Assembly: GCF_002487355.1 (NCBI RefSeq)
Contig: NZ_NTMG01000085.1
Span: forward strand, 124,001 to 188,000
Source: Candidatus Methanoperedens sp. BLZ2
GTDB taxonomy: Archaea > Halobacteriota > Methanosarcinia > Methanosarcinales > Methanoperedenaceae
DNA: 64,000 bases
Direction of reading: 5' to 3'
Position 1 is the first letter of the stretch; each line of letters starts with the position of its first letter. Positions 22,170 through 31,611 of this stretch are shown here, piece after piece. Position numbers and translations under genes: made by a program. Under the pieces are notes generated by a model. That model saw only the letters and a list, made by a program, of their open reading frames with translations. It was not told the origin of the DNA and did not search any database.

Positions 22170-23898
22170 AATAAATGATTTCATTGGTGGGGGACTGGTA
22201 AGGAAATTTGTTATCTGGATAGTTTTCATCATAATGCTTCTCGGAGTCATGACAACTATTTTTGTACAGGTTAGCCTCAACAAGACATTGACAGAAGAGC
22301 TTCATGAGAGAGGACAGGTCATATCAAGGAATATGGCAACAAGCATTGTAGAATCCATATTGATCGAGGATACAATATATGTCCATAGGCTTGTTGAAAA
22401 TACTAAAAAAATAGAAAAAGATGTTAAATATATTTATATAACTGATGCGAGGGGCAAAGTGCTGGCGCATACCTTTGAGGGCGGTTTTCCGGTCGAACTT
22501 CTCACTGTTCAGAAATATTTGGAAAATAGTTCCCATCTTCTCGATACGGGTGATGGCATTGTCATTGATTTTACTGCCCCAATTCTGGACGGCAGGGCAG
22601 GTTTTGTCCATATCGGCATGGATGAAACATCCATGCACGAAAAGATAAAACAGACAAGCAGTGCAATAATTACAATCACTCTTCTTGTAGGGACTCTGGG
22701 TGTTTTAATGGCATATATCGCTGGAAATTATTTGACAAGACCGATACGCTCTCTGGTAAAAGGAACCGAAGAAATAGGCAGGGGGAATCTTGGATATCAA
22801 ATAAAGACTGACTCAACAGATGAGATAAATATTCTTTCAAATGCATTCAACAAGATGTCATATAATCTGAATACCGGCATAAACGAACTGCGTGAATCAG
22901 AAGAAAGATATAGAAGATTCGTTGACAGTATAAGTGATGCTGTCATATTGATAGATTCACAAAAAAAGATACTTTCCTGGAATAGCGGAGCTCAAAAGAT
23001 ATTTGGCTACTGTTTAGAGGAAGTTGCAGGCAGTAAGATTAATATATTGTTTTATTCGATGAATGAAGCTGATAATTTGGAAATACCAGATGGTGAGAAT
23101 GTTTTCAAGAGAAAAGACGGCTCGAATTTCCCCGGTCTTATAAGTAATAAACCATTGCAGGATAGTCGCAATGCTGGTAATGTTCTGGTTATCAAAGATA
23201 TTAAAGAACAGAAGGAGATAGCAAATCTTGAGAAATTGCTCATGCGGTCTGAAAAGCTTTTTACATTAGGTAAATTGGCTGCAGGAGTTGCTCATGAGAT
23301 AAACAATCCTCTGACCGCTATATCCCTTCACACCCAGATAATGCTAAGGAAAACGTGGGATGAAAAAACTGACAGCAGGCTCAAAATCATAAATAAGGAA
23401 ACTAATAGAGCGGCGGGTATTGTGAAGAGACTGCTTGAATTTGCGCACCAGTCAGAGCCCAAAATAGGTTCGGTAGACATAAATAGCGAGATTGATATTG
23501 TGCTAAATGTCCTCGAACCTCAATTAAATAGTACGAAGATAACTACTGACCTTATGCCTCTTCCACTTATAATGGCTGATGGTGAACAGATCCAACAGGT
23601 AATCATGAATATGCTGACAAATTCAATACAGTCCATAACAACAGACGGAGAAATAATTATTAAAACAGCAGCAAAAAATGATCACATCGAGATTAGCATA
23701 ATAGATAATGGTTGTGGCATTTCACAGGATAACATTGGTAGAGTATTTGATCCCTTTTTTACGACTAAAAAGTCAGGTGAAGGAACAGGACTTGGACTCT
23801 CGATCTGCTATGGGGTCATTAAAAAGCACAATGGTTTAATCGATGTTAAAAGTAGAGTTGGAACTGGAACAACGTTTACAATAAGATTACCGATTTGA
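22147..23898 (+). CDS. membrane sensor histidine kinase (HAMP-PAS-HisKA-HATPase)
   Basis: 583 aa. Two membrane helices flank an extracellular domain (~20-190); HAMP at ~205-260 ([20 protein letters not shown]); PAS at ~270-365 ([25 protein letters not shown]); HisKA with the phosphoacceptor in [16 protein letters not shown] (~H405); ATPase boxes N ([11 protein letters not shown]), G1 (IDNGCGIS), F (DPFFTTK) and G2 ([11 protein letters not shown]). Starts inside the end of the PhnD-like gene (overlap 23 bases) and is followed after 4 bases by the response regulator. Forms the PhnD-kinase-regulator set likely controlling the molybdoenzyme operon. Confidence 0.95.
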   Translation: MLKEKILKINDFIGGGLVRKFVIWIVFIIMLLGVMTTIFVQVSLNKTLTEELHERGQVISRNMATSIVESILIEDTIYVHRLVENTKKIEKDVKYIYITDARGKVLAHTFEGGFPVELLTVQKYLENSSHLLDTGDGIVIDFTAPILDGRAGFVHIGMDETSMHEKIKQTSSAIITITLLVGTLGVLMAYIAGNYLTRPIRSLVKGTEEIGRGNLGYQIKTDSTDEINILSNAFNKMSYNLNTGINELRESEERYRRFVDSISDAVILIDSQKKILSWNSGAQKIFGYCLEEVAGSKINILFYSMNEADNLEIPDGENVFKRKDGSNFPGLISNKPLQDSRNAGNVLVIKDIKEQKEIANLEKLLMRSEKLFTLGKLAAGVAHEINNPLTAISLHTQIMLRKTWDEKTDSRLKIINKETNRAAGIVKRLLEFAHQSEPKIGSVDINSEIDIVLNVLEPQLNSTKITTDLMPLPLIMADGEQIQQVIMNMLTNSIQSITTDGEIIIKTAAKNDHIEISIIDNGCGISQDNIGRVFDPFFTTKKSGEGTGLGLSICYGVIKKHNGLIDVKSRVGTGTTFTIRLPI

Positions 23899-23902
23899 TG
23901 TT

Positions 23903-24535
23903 ATGAAGAATATCTTGATAATTGAGGATGAAAAAGAAATCCGGGAAGGGCTGGTAGAGCTGCTGGAAGATGCAGGTTTCCTGGTGGATTCTGCCGAGAA
24001 TGGCCGACAAGGGCTTGAAAAAATCGGGAAAAAAGATTTTGATATCGTTGTGACAGATCTCATCATGCCTGTTGTTGGTGGTATGGAAGTATTGCGGGAA
24101 GTAAAACGTATAAAACCTCAGATCCGTGTGGTCCTTATCACCGCTTTTGCAACTATTGATAATGCGGTTGAAGCCATGAAAGCAGGTGCATCAGATTACA
24201 TCACAAAGCCATTCAGAATAGATGAAGTCCAGACAAAAATACGAAAGGTTCTTGCAGAGGCAGAATTTGACAAGCCTCAAATCTTCGATTCCGATCTGAT
24301 CAAGGCAATCTCAAATCAAACAAGAAAGGATGCAGTAAAACTTCTTTATAAGGCAGGCAGGCTTAAGTTTACAGAGATCCAGCGCAGGCTTGGTATTGAA
24401 GATGCTACCAAGTTAAACTTTCATATGAGAGTAATGAGGGAACATAAAATAATAGAGCAGGACAGGGAGAAATTTTATACGCTGACACCTGCAGGAAAGA
24501 AGTTGTTTGAAGCTTTAAGAAGTGCTGAACTTTGA
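23903..24535 (+). CDS. response regulator with C-terminal winged-helix domain
   Basis: 210 aa. Receiver domain 1-120: acidic pair EDE at ~8-10, phospho-acceptor Asp in DIVVTDLIMP (~D52), T in LITAFAT and K in DYITKPF. The output domain ISNQTRKDAVKLLYKAGRLKFTEIQRRLGI...LTPAGKKLF is an archaeal ArsR/PadR-like winged helix, giving direct promoter binding, which is uncommon for archaeal two-component systems. Likely target: the tatA-molybdoenzyme promoter 140 bases downstream. Confidence 0.9.
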   Translation: MKNILIIEDEKEIREGLVELLEDAGFLVDSAENGRQGLEKIGKKDFDIVVTDLIMPVVGGMEVLREVKRIKPQIRVVLITAFATIDNAVEAMKAGASDYITKPFRIDEVQTKIRKVLAEAEFDKPQIFDSDLIKAISNQTRKDAVKLLYKAGRLKFTEIQRRLGIEDATKLNFHMRVMREHKIIEQDREKFYTLTPAGKKLFEALRSAEL

Positions 24536-24676
24536 ATTTTCTCCAGGTAAAAGTCATTGACTGGAATTTTTCTTCCTGTAAAATCAATTAATTAGAAATT
24601 TTTTTCTAAAAAATCTTTTATATTTATATTGCTTTACATAATCAATAATTAGCTTTGGATCGGACATAAAAATGAT

Positions 24677-24847
24677 ATGATAGGAACTCAAGAAATGGTA
24701 ATTTTATTTTTTGTGATTCTCTTGCTTTTCGGGGCAAGCAAGCTACCTGAGCTGGCGCGCTCCATGGGAAAAGCAACAGGTGAATTCAAGAAAGCTAGGA
24801 TAGAATCTGAAAAAGAAATAAAGAAAATCGATTTAATAATAAAATAA
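24677..24847 (+). CDS. tatA: TatA-type twin-arginine translocase subunit (56 aa)
   Basis: Short ORF: one N-terminal membrane helix MVILFFVILLLFGASKLPEL, then an amphipathic helix ARSMGKATGEFKKARIESEKE, the defining TatA layout with the conserved F-G/K-L-P-E-L hinge. Promoter-like TTTTATATTTATAT at ~24617. It lies 29 bases before the Tat-signal molybdoenzyme, so it is a dedicated export component of this operon. Confidence 0.85.
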   Translation: MIGTQEMVILFFVILLLFGASKLPELARSMGKATGEFKKARIESEKEIKKIDLIIK

Positions 24848-24876
24848 TTGGAATAATTATAAAAAGGAGACTTATA

Positions 24877-27426
24877 ATGGTATTGGATGTAAAATTGAAC
24901 CGGAGAAATTTTTTAAAAATAGCTGGTGTAGCAGGTGCTGCAACCTTTGGGCTTGGTTTTGGCGAACCTATTATCAAAGCACTTGCCCAGGGCACTGATG
25001 CGGCCAGAGATGAAAAATGGGTCTCAAGCGTATGTATCCAGTGTCCTGCAGGTTGCGGGACAAAAGTAAGAGTGGTCAATGGGAAAGCTGTGAAGATCGA
25101 AGGGAATCCTGACCATCCTTACAGCAATGGCAAGCTCTGTCCAAAAGGGTATGCTGGACTTCAATTGCTTTATGATGTTGATAGAATAAAATCCCCCATG
25201 AAAAGGACGAATCCTAATAAAGGTCAGAACGAGGATCCAAAGTTCATGGAAGTCTCATGGGATGAGGCGCTCAATGACATAGCCGCACGATTGAATCAGA
25301 CAAGAAATGAAGGAAAATCACATACTGTCGCTTTCCTCAGCGGTAGGAACCAGGGAAGAGCTGGCTCAGTATGGACAACTTTCACGAAGCTCTATGGTAC
25401 CCCAAATAACATTGGTCATAGCTCGATATGCGCAGATGCAAGTAAAAAAGCAAGGCTATGCATGGATGGAACGGATGATTACTGTGCTTATGACTGGGAT
25501 AACTGTAATTACGTGCTCAACTTTGGAGGTGCCACCCTCGAAGCCTGGAGACCTACAAACCTGATGCTTCAGAAATGGGCGCACATGCGAAGAGGAAGAC
25601 CTGTCAGGGCAAAGCAGGTCATGGTAGACACGAGATTCTCAACAACGGCTATTAAGGCGGATGAATGGCTGCCTGTAAAACCTGGCACAGACGGTGCACT
25701 GGCTATGGGGATCTCACAGGTCATTCTCACTGAAGGATTATGGGATAGAAGCTTTGTAGGTGATTTCAAGACACCAGGACGAAAGTTCATCTCCGGAGAA
25801 ACAGTGGCAAATGATGACTTTGAAGAAAAATGGACTTTGGGGCTTATAGATTATTGGAACAATGTACTTATCAATTTTACACCGGCAAAAGCAGGTGAGA
25901 TTACAGGCATCCCCGCTGAGCAAATAATCAGGATAGCAAAGGAATTCGCAACCGCAAAACCTTCCATAGCAGCAGGTGAAAGAGGCGCAGGCGCCCACAC
26001 CAATGGTACTTACAATCATATGGTGATACACGGTCTTAACGCACTTGTCGGAAGCATGTTCGCTCAAGGTGGGGTAATGTACCAGATGGGTGTTCCCTAT
26101 GCAAGTTCTTCTTTGAAGGACGACGATTATTTGGATGATATCGCCAAGAAGGTCGCTGCAGATTTCAAAGCTCATACTCTTGAGAGAATAGATGAAGCAA
26201 AGAGCGATGAATGGCCGCTTGCCAGCAATGTATACCAGAATGTACCGGATAATCACGCAAAGGGGGATCCCTATAAACTGAGTATGATGTTCACCTATTA
26301 TACTAATCCTTTATTCTCGAATCCAAATCCCCAGCGGGCGTGGGAAGGCTTTAAAGATGTTTTCATGGTCGAGACCTCAAGTTATTTGAGCGAAACAGCG
26401 CTTTATGCGGATTATATACTGCCGGATGCTTATTACATTGAGAGAAAGCAGGATATGGCAGTATATGCAAGTTCAGGTTATCCTGTTACTGGATTTAGAG
26501 AGCAGGCAGTGAAACCAATATATGACAATCGGGATTCAATAGATGTAATAATAGACCTGGGTAAGAGAATGGGTGGAAAAATGGGAGAGTATTTTACCCT
26601 GCTTGGCAACCATGAAAACATGCTGCGTGAAATAGCGAAAGGCTTTGAAAAAACCCCGGGAGATAATGGAGTTAACGGCTTTGATTCATGGGCTGAAAAA
26701 GGAGCATGGTATAAGAAACCTTACATATATCGCTTCTCGAATGGAAACTTCTATGAATGGGACGGCGCCGGATACAATAAGGAGATGAAAAAGGCCGAAG
26801 AAGAAAAGGAAGAAATGAAGGATGGGAAAAAGGTCAAAACAACAACTGTTAAGGACCCGGTAAAGGACAAACTCCTGAAAACAAAATCTGGCAAGTTCGA
26901 GTTTAGAAGTTCAAAGCTTGAGGGATTTACAGATAAGCAAAAAGAAATACTAAAGAGCGAGTTGAAATCTCCTGAACTTTATGCGTACCCCCATTACGAA
27001 GAACCGCATTTTGCAGGAAAAGAAGAAGGATTCCCTCTTCATATGAGTTCGCCTAAAATGATAAACCATGCAGAAGGCAGGGGTGCAAACGCACAGTGGC
27101 TGCAAGAAAGGTTCGGGGTAGTGATCGGGAAAGCATGGACAAGCTGGGTAGAACTTAACCCTGACAAAGCCGAAGAACTTGGGATCAAGAACGGGGACGA
27201 AGTCTGGGTTGAATCCCCGATAGGTAAGATCAAGGTAATGGCTGTGATAAATCCGGGAAATCCTCCATGGTTGGTTGTTTTCCCGTTCGAGCATGGGCAC
27301 TGGAACTATGGAAAATATGCTAAAGGACTGGGCGCTAACCCCAACGAGATAATAGCAAACCTCTCAGCTGTGATCTCGGCGCAGAGCGCTACCAATGCAA
27401 CAATGGTCAAAGTTTACAGGGCGTGA
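24877..27426 (+). CDS. Tat-exported molybdopterin oxidoreductase, catalytic subunit (Psr/Phs/Ttr-like)
   Basis: 849 aa, SD AAAGGAGA. Tat signal with NRRNFLKIAG (R9, R10). An N-terminal 4Fe-4S site uses C53, C56, C60 and C88 (CIQCPAGC ... LCPKG). The predicted Mo ligand is C185 in HSSIC; this argues against membrane NarG-type nitrate reductase (Asp ligand) and for the polysulfide, thiosulfate, tetrathionate or arsenate group. The molybdopterin-binding C-terminal domain runs ~700-849 (WVELNPDKAEELGIKNGDEVWV). A lysine- and glutamate-rich insert at ~625-655 is unusual. Followed by FeS, NrfD and chaperone genes, forming a CISM-type complex. The substrate cannot be told from the sequence. Confidence 0.9.
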   Translation: MVLDVKLNRRNFLKIAGVAGAATFGLGFGEPIIKALAQGTDAARDEKWVSSVCIQCPAGCGTKVRVVNGKAVKIEGNPDHPYSNGKLCPKGYAGLQLLYDVDRIKSPMKRTNPNKGQNEDPKFMEVSWDEALNDIAARLNQTRNEGKSHTVAFLSGRNQGRAGSVWTTFTKLYGTPNNIGHSSICADASKKARLCMDGTDDYCAYDWDNCNYVLNFGGATLEAWRPTNLMLQKWAHMRRGRPVRAKQVMVDTRFSTTAIKADEWLPVKPGTDGALAMGISQVILTEGLWDRSFVGDFKTPGRKFISGETVANDDFEEKWTLGLIDYWNNVLINFTPAKAGEITGIPAEQIIRIAKEFATAKPSIAAGERGAGAHTNGTYNHMVIHGLNALVGSMFAQGGVMYQMGVPYASSSLKDDDYLDDIAKKVAADFKAHTLERIDEAKSDEWPLASNVYQNVPDNHAKGDPYKLSMMFTYYTNPLFSNPNPQRAWEGFKDVFMVETSSYLSETALYADYILPDAYYIERKQDMAVYASSGYPVTGFREQAVKPIYDNRDSIDVIIDLGKRMGGKMGEYFTLLGNHENMLREIAKGFEKTPGDNGVNGFDSWAEKGAWYKKPYIYRFSNGNFYEWDGAGYNKEMKKAEEEKEEMKDGKKVKTTTVKDPVKDKLLKTKSGKFEFRSSKLEGFTDKQKEILKSELKSPELYAYPHYEEPHFAGKEEGFPLHMSSPKMINHAEGRGANAQWLQERFGVVIGKAWTSWVELNPDKAEELGIKNGDEVWVESPIGKIKVMAVINPGNPPWLVVFPFEHGHWNYGKYAKGLGANPNEIIANLSAVISAQSATNATMVKVYRA

Positions 27427-27430
27427 AATT

Positions 27431-28162
27431 ATGGTAAGATATGGAATGGTCATTGATCTTGATAGATGCGTTGGATGTGCTGCATGCGCTGTAGCCTGCA
27501 AAGCAGAGAACAGTGTAACATCAAGCACTCCTGAAGATTACAAAAATAGAAGGCTGATGGAGTGGAACCGTGTTGTCACGGTCTTTAAAGGAAAGTTTCC
27601 TAATGTGAGTGCAAGCATCATGCCTCTTATCTGTAACCATTGCGAACATCCTCCCTGTGTTAAGGTGTGCCCTGTGGATGCCACATATAAGAGAGAAGAT
27701 GGTCTTGTGCTGCAAAGATATGAGCGCTGCATAGGATGTAAATATTGTATGGTAGCATGTCCTTACCAGCAGAGGTTCTTTAATTTCTATGATCAGAAAA
27801 AGAAATATGTGGAGAGGTTCGAAAAGGAAGCAGAGGAGCTCAAAAAAGAAAACAAGAATGTTCCGATAACTTATTTGGAAATCCCGTATCACAATCCAGA
27901 TGTACCTTCCAGGATATCAGGCATAGTGGAGAAATGCACTTTCTGCCGCCACAGGATTGATAAAGCGATAGCTGAAGGGAAAAAAATCGGCTCACCCGAT
28001 GGCGTTGAACCCGCATGTACCCAGGCGTGCCCTGCAAAGACAAGGACTTTCGGTGATCTGGATGACCCGGATAGCGAAGTCTCCAGGCTGCTTCGCAGCA
28101 GAAGGAATTACCAGCTTCGGGCTGACCTTGGTACGGAACCACAGGTCTATTATCTGGATTAG
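27431..28162 (+). CDS. four-cluster ferredoxin-like electron-transfer subunit (PsrB/NrfC/TtrB-like)
   Basis: Start at ATG 27431 (243 aa); the longer frame runs inside the previous gene. Four 4Fe-4S sites: CVGCAACAVAC, CNHCEHPPCVKVC, CIGCKYCMVACPY, and CTFCRHRI with a distant CTQACPAK. An ~50-residue insert between clusters is typical of the DMSO-reductase B subunit. It carries electrons between the NrfD-type membrane subunit and the molybdoenzyme. No Tat signal of its own, as usual for partners exported with the catalytic subunit. Confidence 0.93.
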   Translation: MVRYGMVIDLDRCVGCAACAVACKAENSVTSSTPEDYKNRRLMEWNRVVTVFKGKFPNVSASIMPLICNHCEHPPCVKVCPVDATYKREDGLVLQRYERCIGCKYCMVACPYQQRFFNFYDQKKKYVERFEKEAEELKKENKNVPITYLEIPYHNPDVPSRISGIVEKCTFCRHRIDKAIAEGKKIGSPDGVEPACTQACPAKTRTFGDLDDPDSEVSRLLRSRRNYQLRADLGTEPQVYYLD

Positions 28163-28173
28163 GAGGCAAAAAC

Positions 28174-29328
28174 ATGGAATACACAAAAATTAATGGAAAA
28201 TCTACCGGGTCTTACGTTTTGATCGGGATCCTGGCAATAATGGTGGCTGTAGGTTTATACGAATTTATCCAGGGTATGATCCAGGGCCATGAAAGTTTCG
28301 GCACAAGCAACATTGTTCCCTGGGGCCTGCCTATAACATCGGTAATATTTTTCATAGGAGCAAGTGCAGGCGCTCTTATGCTCTCATCCCTGACCTATGT
28401 TTTCGGGAAGGAAGAATACAAGCCTGTCTCAAGAGTATCCATATTCCTTGCAATCCTCCTTATAATCGGAGCCCTGACAACCATATTAGGGGAACTTGGT
28501 CGCCCGGATAGGTTCATGAATCTATTCCTGTATGGGCCAGGTAACCTTTCATCGATGTTCGCGGTAAATTCTTTCTTATATACGGGATATATTATTCTCT
28601 CAATTGTATATCTCTGGACTACATTTAGAGACGATCTATTGAAAATCACAAAGCTCCTCGGAGCCATGGCAGCAACTCTTGCGATATTCGTACACACAGG
28701 TACCGGCGCAATATTTGGTTTCATAGTAGCTAAAGAACTCTGGTTCTCGCCGCTTCTTCCAATACTTTTCATTGTTGCAGCCCTGACATCCGGAGTAGCG
28801 TTGCTCATATTGATCCTCACAGTTACTTTCAAGTTGATAGGGTATAAGATGGATGAGAAACTCGTTGTAGGGTTGGGAAAATATCTAACAGCTTTTCTGT
28901 TGTTACAGTTGTTCCTTGTATTCATTGAAAACATAGTACGCACTTATGGGGGAATGGGTGGAGGTGAGATGTCAAAATTCCTGTTCGAAGGCCCTTACAG
29001 TTTCGTGTTCTGGGGGATACAGATAATCTTCGGAACAGTGTTACCAATAATCATCCTCTCTTCAAAGAAGACAATGATCAAGGTGCAGATAGCATCCCTT
29101 CTAGCAGTTATTGGCGTGTTTGCAGAAAGGTTCAGCCTTGTGATTCCAGGTCAATCAGTACCTTCCCAGCAGGTGGTTGGAAGAACTATGATGGGATTAT
29201 ACGGTGAACCTGCCGTATATTCAATTTCAGGAGCAGAGGTCGCTATTATCCTCGGGGTAGTTGGTGCAATAGGAATAGCATATATTATAGGGTTGAGGTT
29301 TATTAAACTCCTCCCCTCTCAACCTTAA
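28174..29328 (+). CDS. NrfD/PsrC-type membrane quinone-interacting subunit
   Basis: 384 aa with about ten hydrophobic helices. NrfD features include the glycine-rich SVIFFIGASAGALMLSSL and LGELGRPDRFMNLFLYG (conserved GRP motif). SD GGAGG precedes the ATG. It anchors the complex in the membrane and exchanges electrons with a quinone such as menaquinone; the archaeon could use menaquinone or methanophenazine, inferred. Confidence 0.93.
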   Translation: MEYTKINGKSTGSYVLIGILAIMVAVGLYEFIQGMIQGHESFGTSNIVPWGLPITSVIFFIGASAGALMLSSLTYVFGKEEYKPVSRVSIFLAILLIIGALTTILGELGRPDRFMNLFLYGPGNLSSMFAVNSFLYTGYIILSIVYLWTTFRDDLLKITKLLGAMAATLAIFVHTGTGAIFGFIVAKELWFSPLLPILFIVAALTSGVALLILILTVTFKLIGYKMDEKLVVGLGKYLTAFLLLQLFLVFIENIVRTYGGMGGGEMSKFLFEGPYSFVFWGIQIIFGTVLPIIILSSKKTMIKVQIASLLAVIGVFAERFSLVIPGQSVPSQQVVGRTMMGLYGEPAVYSISGAEVAIILGVVGAIGIAYIIGLRFIKLLPSQP

Positions 29329-29330
29329 TT

Positions 29331-29894
29331 ATGGAGAAAGAATATTATAAAATATTAAGTCTTATCTTTCATAAACCTGACAGGGAATTCACTTTATATT
29401 TGAGGGATGGCTTTATTGAGGATGTTAAGTTCCTTGATGAAGCCGCTATTAGTGGTTTTTCCACTTTTTTAAAGGAAAACAGGGAAAAGGATGATGAGAA
29501 ATTCTATGAAATGCTTGCTGTAGAGTACACAAGGCTTTTTACAACTGCAATACCGCAAGTTCCATGCCCCCCTTATGAATCAATGTACAGGGAAGATGTC
29601 ATAATGGGACATTCCACATTATCTGTGCTTGATTTTTACAACAAGGCCGGATTGAATGTAATTGAAAAATTCCACGATCTTCCGGATCATGTGGCAGTTG
29701 AACTGGAATTCCTGTATTATCTCACAGAAAATGGGTTCAACGCCCAGCATGATTCTTTTATGAAGGAACATTTCTCAAAATGGGTCCCTATATTCTGTGA
29801 AGATGTTAAACAGAATGACATGATCGGCTTTTACGGGCATGCTGCCGGGATATTAAAAGATTTTATTAATGTTGAAAATATGAACAAAGAGTAG
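29331..29894 (+). CDS. TorD/DmsD-type chaperone for the molybdoenzyme
   Basis: 187 aa, helical; conserved features EYTRLFTTAIPQVPCPPYESMYR and FYNKAGLNVIEKFHDLPDHVAVELEFLYYL are typical of the TorD/NarJ-like family (FxxP..PPYESVY, DH.A.EL.F). Such proteins bind the Tat signal and fold the catalytic subunit before export. Starts 2 bases after the NrfD stop. Confidence 0.9.
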   Translation: MEKEYYKILSLIFHKPDREFTLYLRDGFIEDVKFLDEAAISGFSTFLKENREKDDEKFYEMLAVEYTRLFTTAIPQVPCPPYESMYREDVIMGHSTLSVLDFYNKAGLNVIEKFHDLPDHVAVELEFLYYLTENGFNAQHDSFMKEHFSKWVPIFCEDVKQNDMIGFYGHAAGILKDFINVENMNKE

Positions 29895-29905
29895 AGGTGA
29901 GATAA

Positions 29906-30475
29906 ATGAATGGTGAAAACAAAACATTGCTTGTGCTTGCCGCAGTAGTGATAGGCATAATTTTGGGAATATTCCTTGAGCAAAAAATATCTGGAGAAAT
30001 AAACGTTGTATCTTCTGATGTCAAGAAACTTGAGACATCAGTAAAAGAAATTGACTCCTCAATAAAAGCAATTGATTCATCTGTAAAGGATGTAAAAACA
30101 TCTCTGGCAGAAAAAGATAAAGTTTCGTTCATCAGGGATATGCAGGAGATCGGTCGCAGAATGCTCTCCCTTGATTATGCAGGAAAGTTTGCAAGATGGG
30201 ATACTGCAAAAATTGAAATAGATGAATTGGATAAAACGCTGCAAGATGCTGCTATCCTTGATTCCCAAAGGGCTTCTTCTCTTACTGATTTCCGCAATAC
30301 TTATATTCCGAAATTAAAAGATGCAGCTTCCAAAAAGGATGCTAAGAGTTTTGAAAATGTATGGGCTGAAACATATAATGCCTGCATTGGCTGCCATAAG
30401 GGAGCTGGCTCGCCTCCATCAGCTATCGAGACATTAAGGGAAATTAGTTCTGAGGTTGATCAATTGAGCGGGTGA
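29906..30475 (+). CDS. membrane-anchored monoheme cytochrome c
   Basis: 189 aa, SD GAGGTGA. N-terminal membrane anchor LLVLAAVVIGIILGIFL, a helical coiled-coil-like stretch (SVKEIDSSIKAIDSSVKDVK), and a single CIGCH heme motif near the C-terminus (~residue 165). The four-helix cytochrome c'/c-552-like arrangement (heme near the C-terminus) is plausible. Last gene of the molybdoenzyme operon; it probably passes electrons to or from the complex at the outer membrane face. Confidence 0.85.
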   Translation: MNGENKTLLVLAAVVIGIILGIFLEQKISGEINVVSSDVKKLETSVKEIDSSIKAIDSSVKDVKTSLAEKDKVSFIRDMQEIGRRMLSLDYAGKFARWDTAKIEIDELDKTLQDAAILDSQRASSLTDFRNTYIPKLKDAASKKDAKSFENVWAETYNACIGCHKGAGSPPSAIETLREISSEVDQLSG

Positions 30476-30500
30476 AAAAAATTTTAAATTTTTATTTAAT

Positions 30501-30701
30501 TTATTCAAAAGCGCAGAGTTTCGCAATTCTAAACGCAAGGGCAAGTATGTCCTCCCTTCCAATTCCAACATTTTTGTCGATAACTGCTACAACTTCACAC
30601 CCTCGTTTGAATACCTCAATGTCCTCTTCACTGTCTACGGCTATAAATAGTGAAGCTTTGTACTTAAACCCATCTTCCGTACCCTTAATCTCAATAATTT
30701 C
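30501..30701 (-). pseudogene. small gene without start codon
   Basis: 66 codons with good protein character (FKYKASLFIAVDSEEDIEVF, GIGREDILALAFRIAKLC) ending in TAA, but the frame begins right after a TAG with no ATG, GTG or TTG. A single change at ATATAG could have destroyed an ATG. Family unknown. Convergent with the cytochrome operon. Confidence 0.4.
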
Positions 30702-30805
30702 CTATATACATATAAACCGTCGATGCATAATTTTATATTATTAAGTAAATTGTAGTGTAACAGTTACAATATGCGCAGTAAAAATTATGTTAGCAAAACC
30801 CTTAT

Positions 30806-30829
30806 ACTATTGTAATAAATTACAATAGT
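30806..30829. promoter_or_regulatory. 24-base palindrome ACTATTGTAAT-AA-ATTACAATAGT
   Basis: Perfect 11-base arms. It stands just before ATG 30834, the start of a 17-codon ORF (MVKEFIREIKD..., ends 30887) that looks like the beginning of a lost regulator gene. A TATA-like CTTATACT overlaps. Strong operator candidate of unknown regulator. Confidence 0.55.
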
Positions 30830-30976
30830 AATTATGGTAAAAGAATTCATACGCGAAATCAAAGATTGTATACTCCACATTGACTAATATTCGAGATGCA
30901 AATGCTGATTATTTACAATCAAAAGTGTAAGTCCTAAAATGATTTGTAATAACCGACTTTAGGATGGCTGAGCCTG

Positions 30977-31126
30977 TTATAACGGCCTACGACCTTCAAT
31001 GACTCTGATCAGTATCATAATGATGGCAATGACCAACAATATATTGATTAAAGCACCAACTGAACCGAGCGACCCCAAGAGCCATAAAATCAATAGGATC
31101 ACAATTAATGTTTCTACTAAATCCAT
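30977..31126 (-). CDS. lmo0937-type small membrane protein (49 aa)
   Basis: SD GGAGGTTAG precedes the ATG. Two hydrophobic helices with LILWLLGSLGSVGALI then VIAIIMILIRVIEGRRPL, matching the DUF5670/lmo0937 family: a W-L-L-G motif and a C-terminal R-x-x-x-G-R-R. Often stress-induced; function unknown. Confidence 0.8.
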   Translation of the reverse strand: MDLVETLIVILLILWLLGSLGSVGALINILLVIAIIMILIRVIEGRRPL

Positions 31127-31200
31127 TATCTAACCTCCACATAGATATTATTTGAAATGAATGTTTATAATCCTTTCGCTGTTTTTGGCTCTCAATTATC

Positions 31201-31332
31201 TCAATTAGACATTAATCTATTTTTTCTTCCCGCAACTGGAAACATCATGCCAGTATACTTATACGTGAGCATTTGAAATGCCCTGGTTCCTGTGCTTTTC
31301 TCCTTGTGCTCAACATAGAAGTTGAACTCCAT
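31201..31332 (-). CDS. possible small protein (43 aa)
   Basis: MEFNFYVEHKEKSTGTRAFQ... ends AGRKNRLMSN. Codon use looks coding, but no RBS is clear and no family is recognised. It may be the remains of a longer gene. Confidence 0.3.
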   Translation of the reverse strand: MEFNFYVEHKEKSTGTRAFQMLTYKYTGMMFPVAGRKNRLMSN

Positions 31333-31458
31333 TCCATTCCGACTCTTTTTCGTTAGTAAGGGCACGCATTGGAGCAATATATATAATCTTTCATATCATT
31401 TACTTTTAAAAGCATGGGGTCGTTTTCGCTGTTCATTGCTTATTTACATCCTTTAAGA

Positions 31459-31492
31459 ACGAATTTTGAAAATCATTCGTTTATATACGAAT
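31459..31492 (+). promoter_or_regulatory. ACGAAT/ATTCGT operator cluster
   Basis: Three hexamers ACGAAT (31459), ATTCGT (31475) and ACGAAT (31487) in alternating orientation; the last two form ATTCGT-TTATAT-ACGAAT around a TATA-like centre. About 120 bases upstream of the CMD-family gene at 31612, whose closer TATA lies near 31555. Probable repressor site; target direction uncertain. Confidence 0.45.
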
Positions 31493-31611
31493 AAAAGAAA
31501 CAAAGGCAATATAACTTTGGGTATCTTTTCACCCTACTGCAATATTTGAAACATAGATTTAAATGGTTTTGGCAAGATAGTTTGAATAAGAATTATTAGG
31601 AGGAGTGTATT

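Noticed and set aside
24877-27426. Membrane-bound nitrate reductase (NarG) as identity of the molybdoenzyme
   Set aside because: Predicted Mo ligand is Cys (HSSIC) rather than Asp, and the partner is NrfD-like rather than NarI-like.
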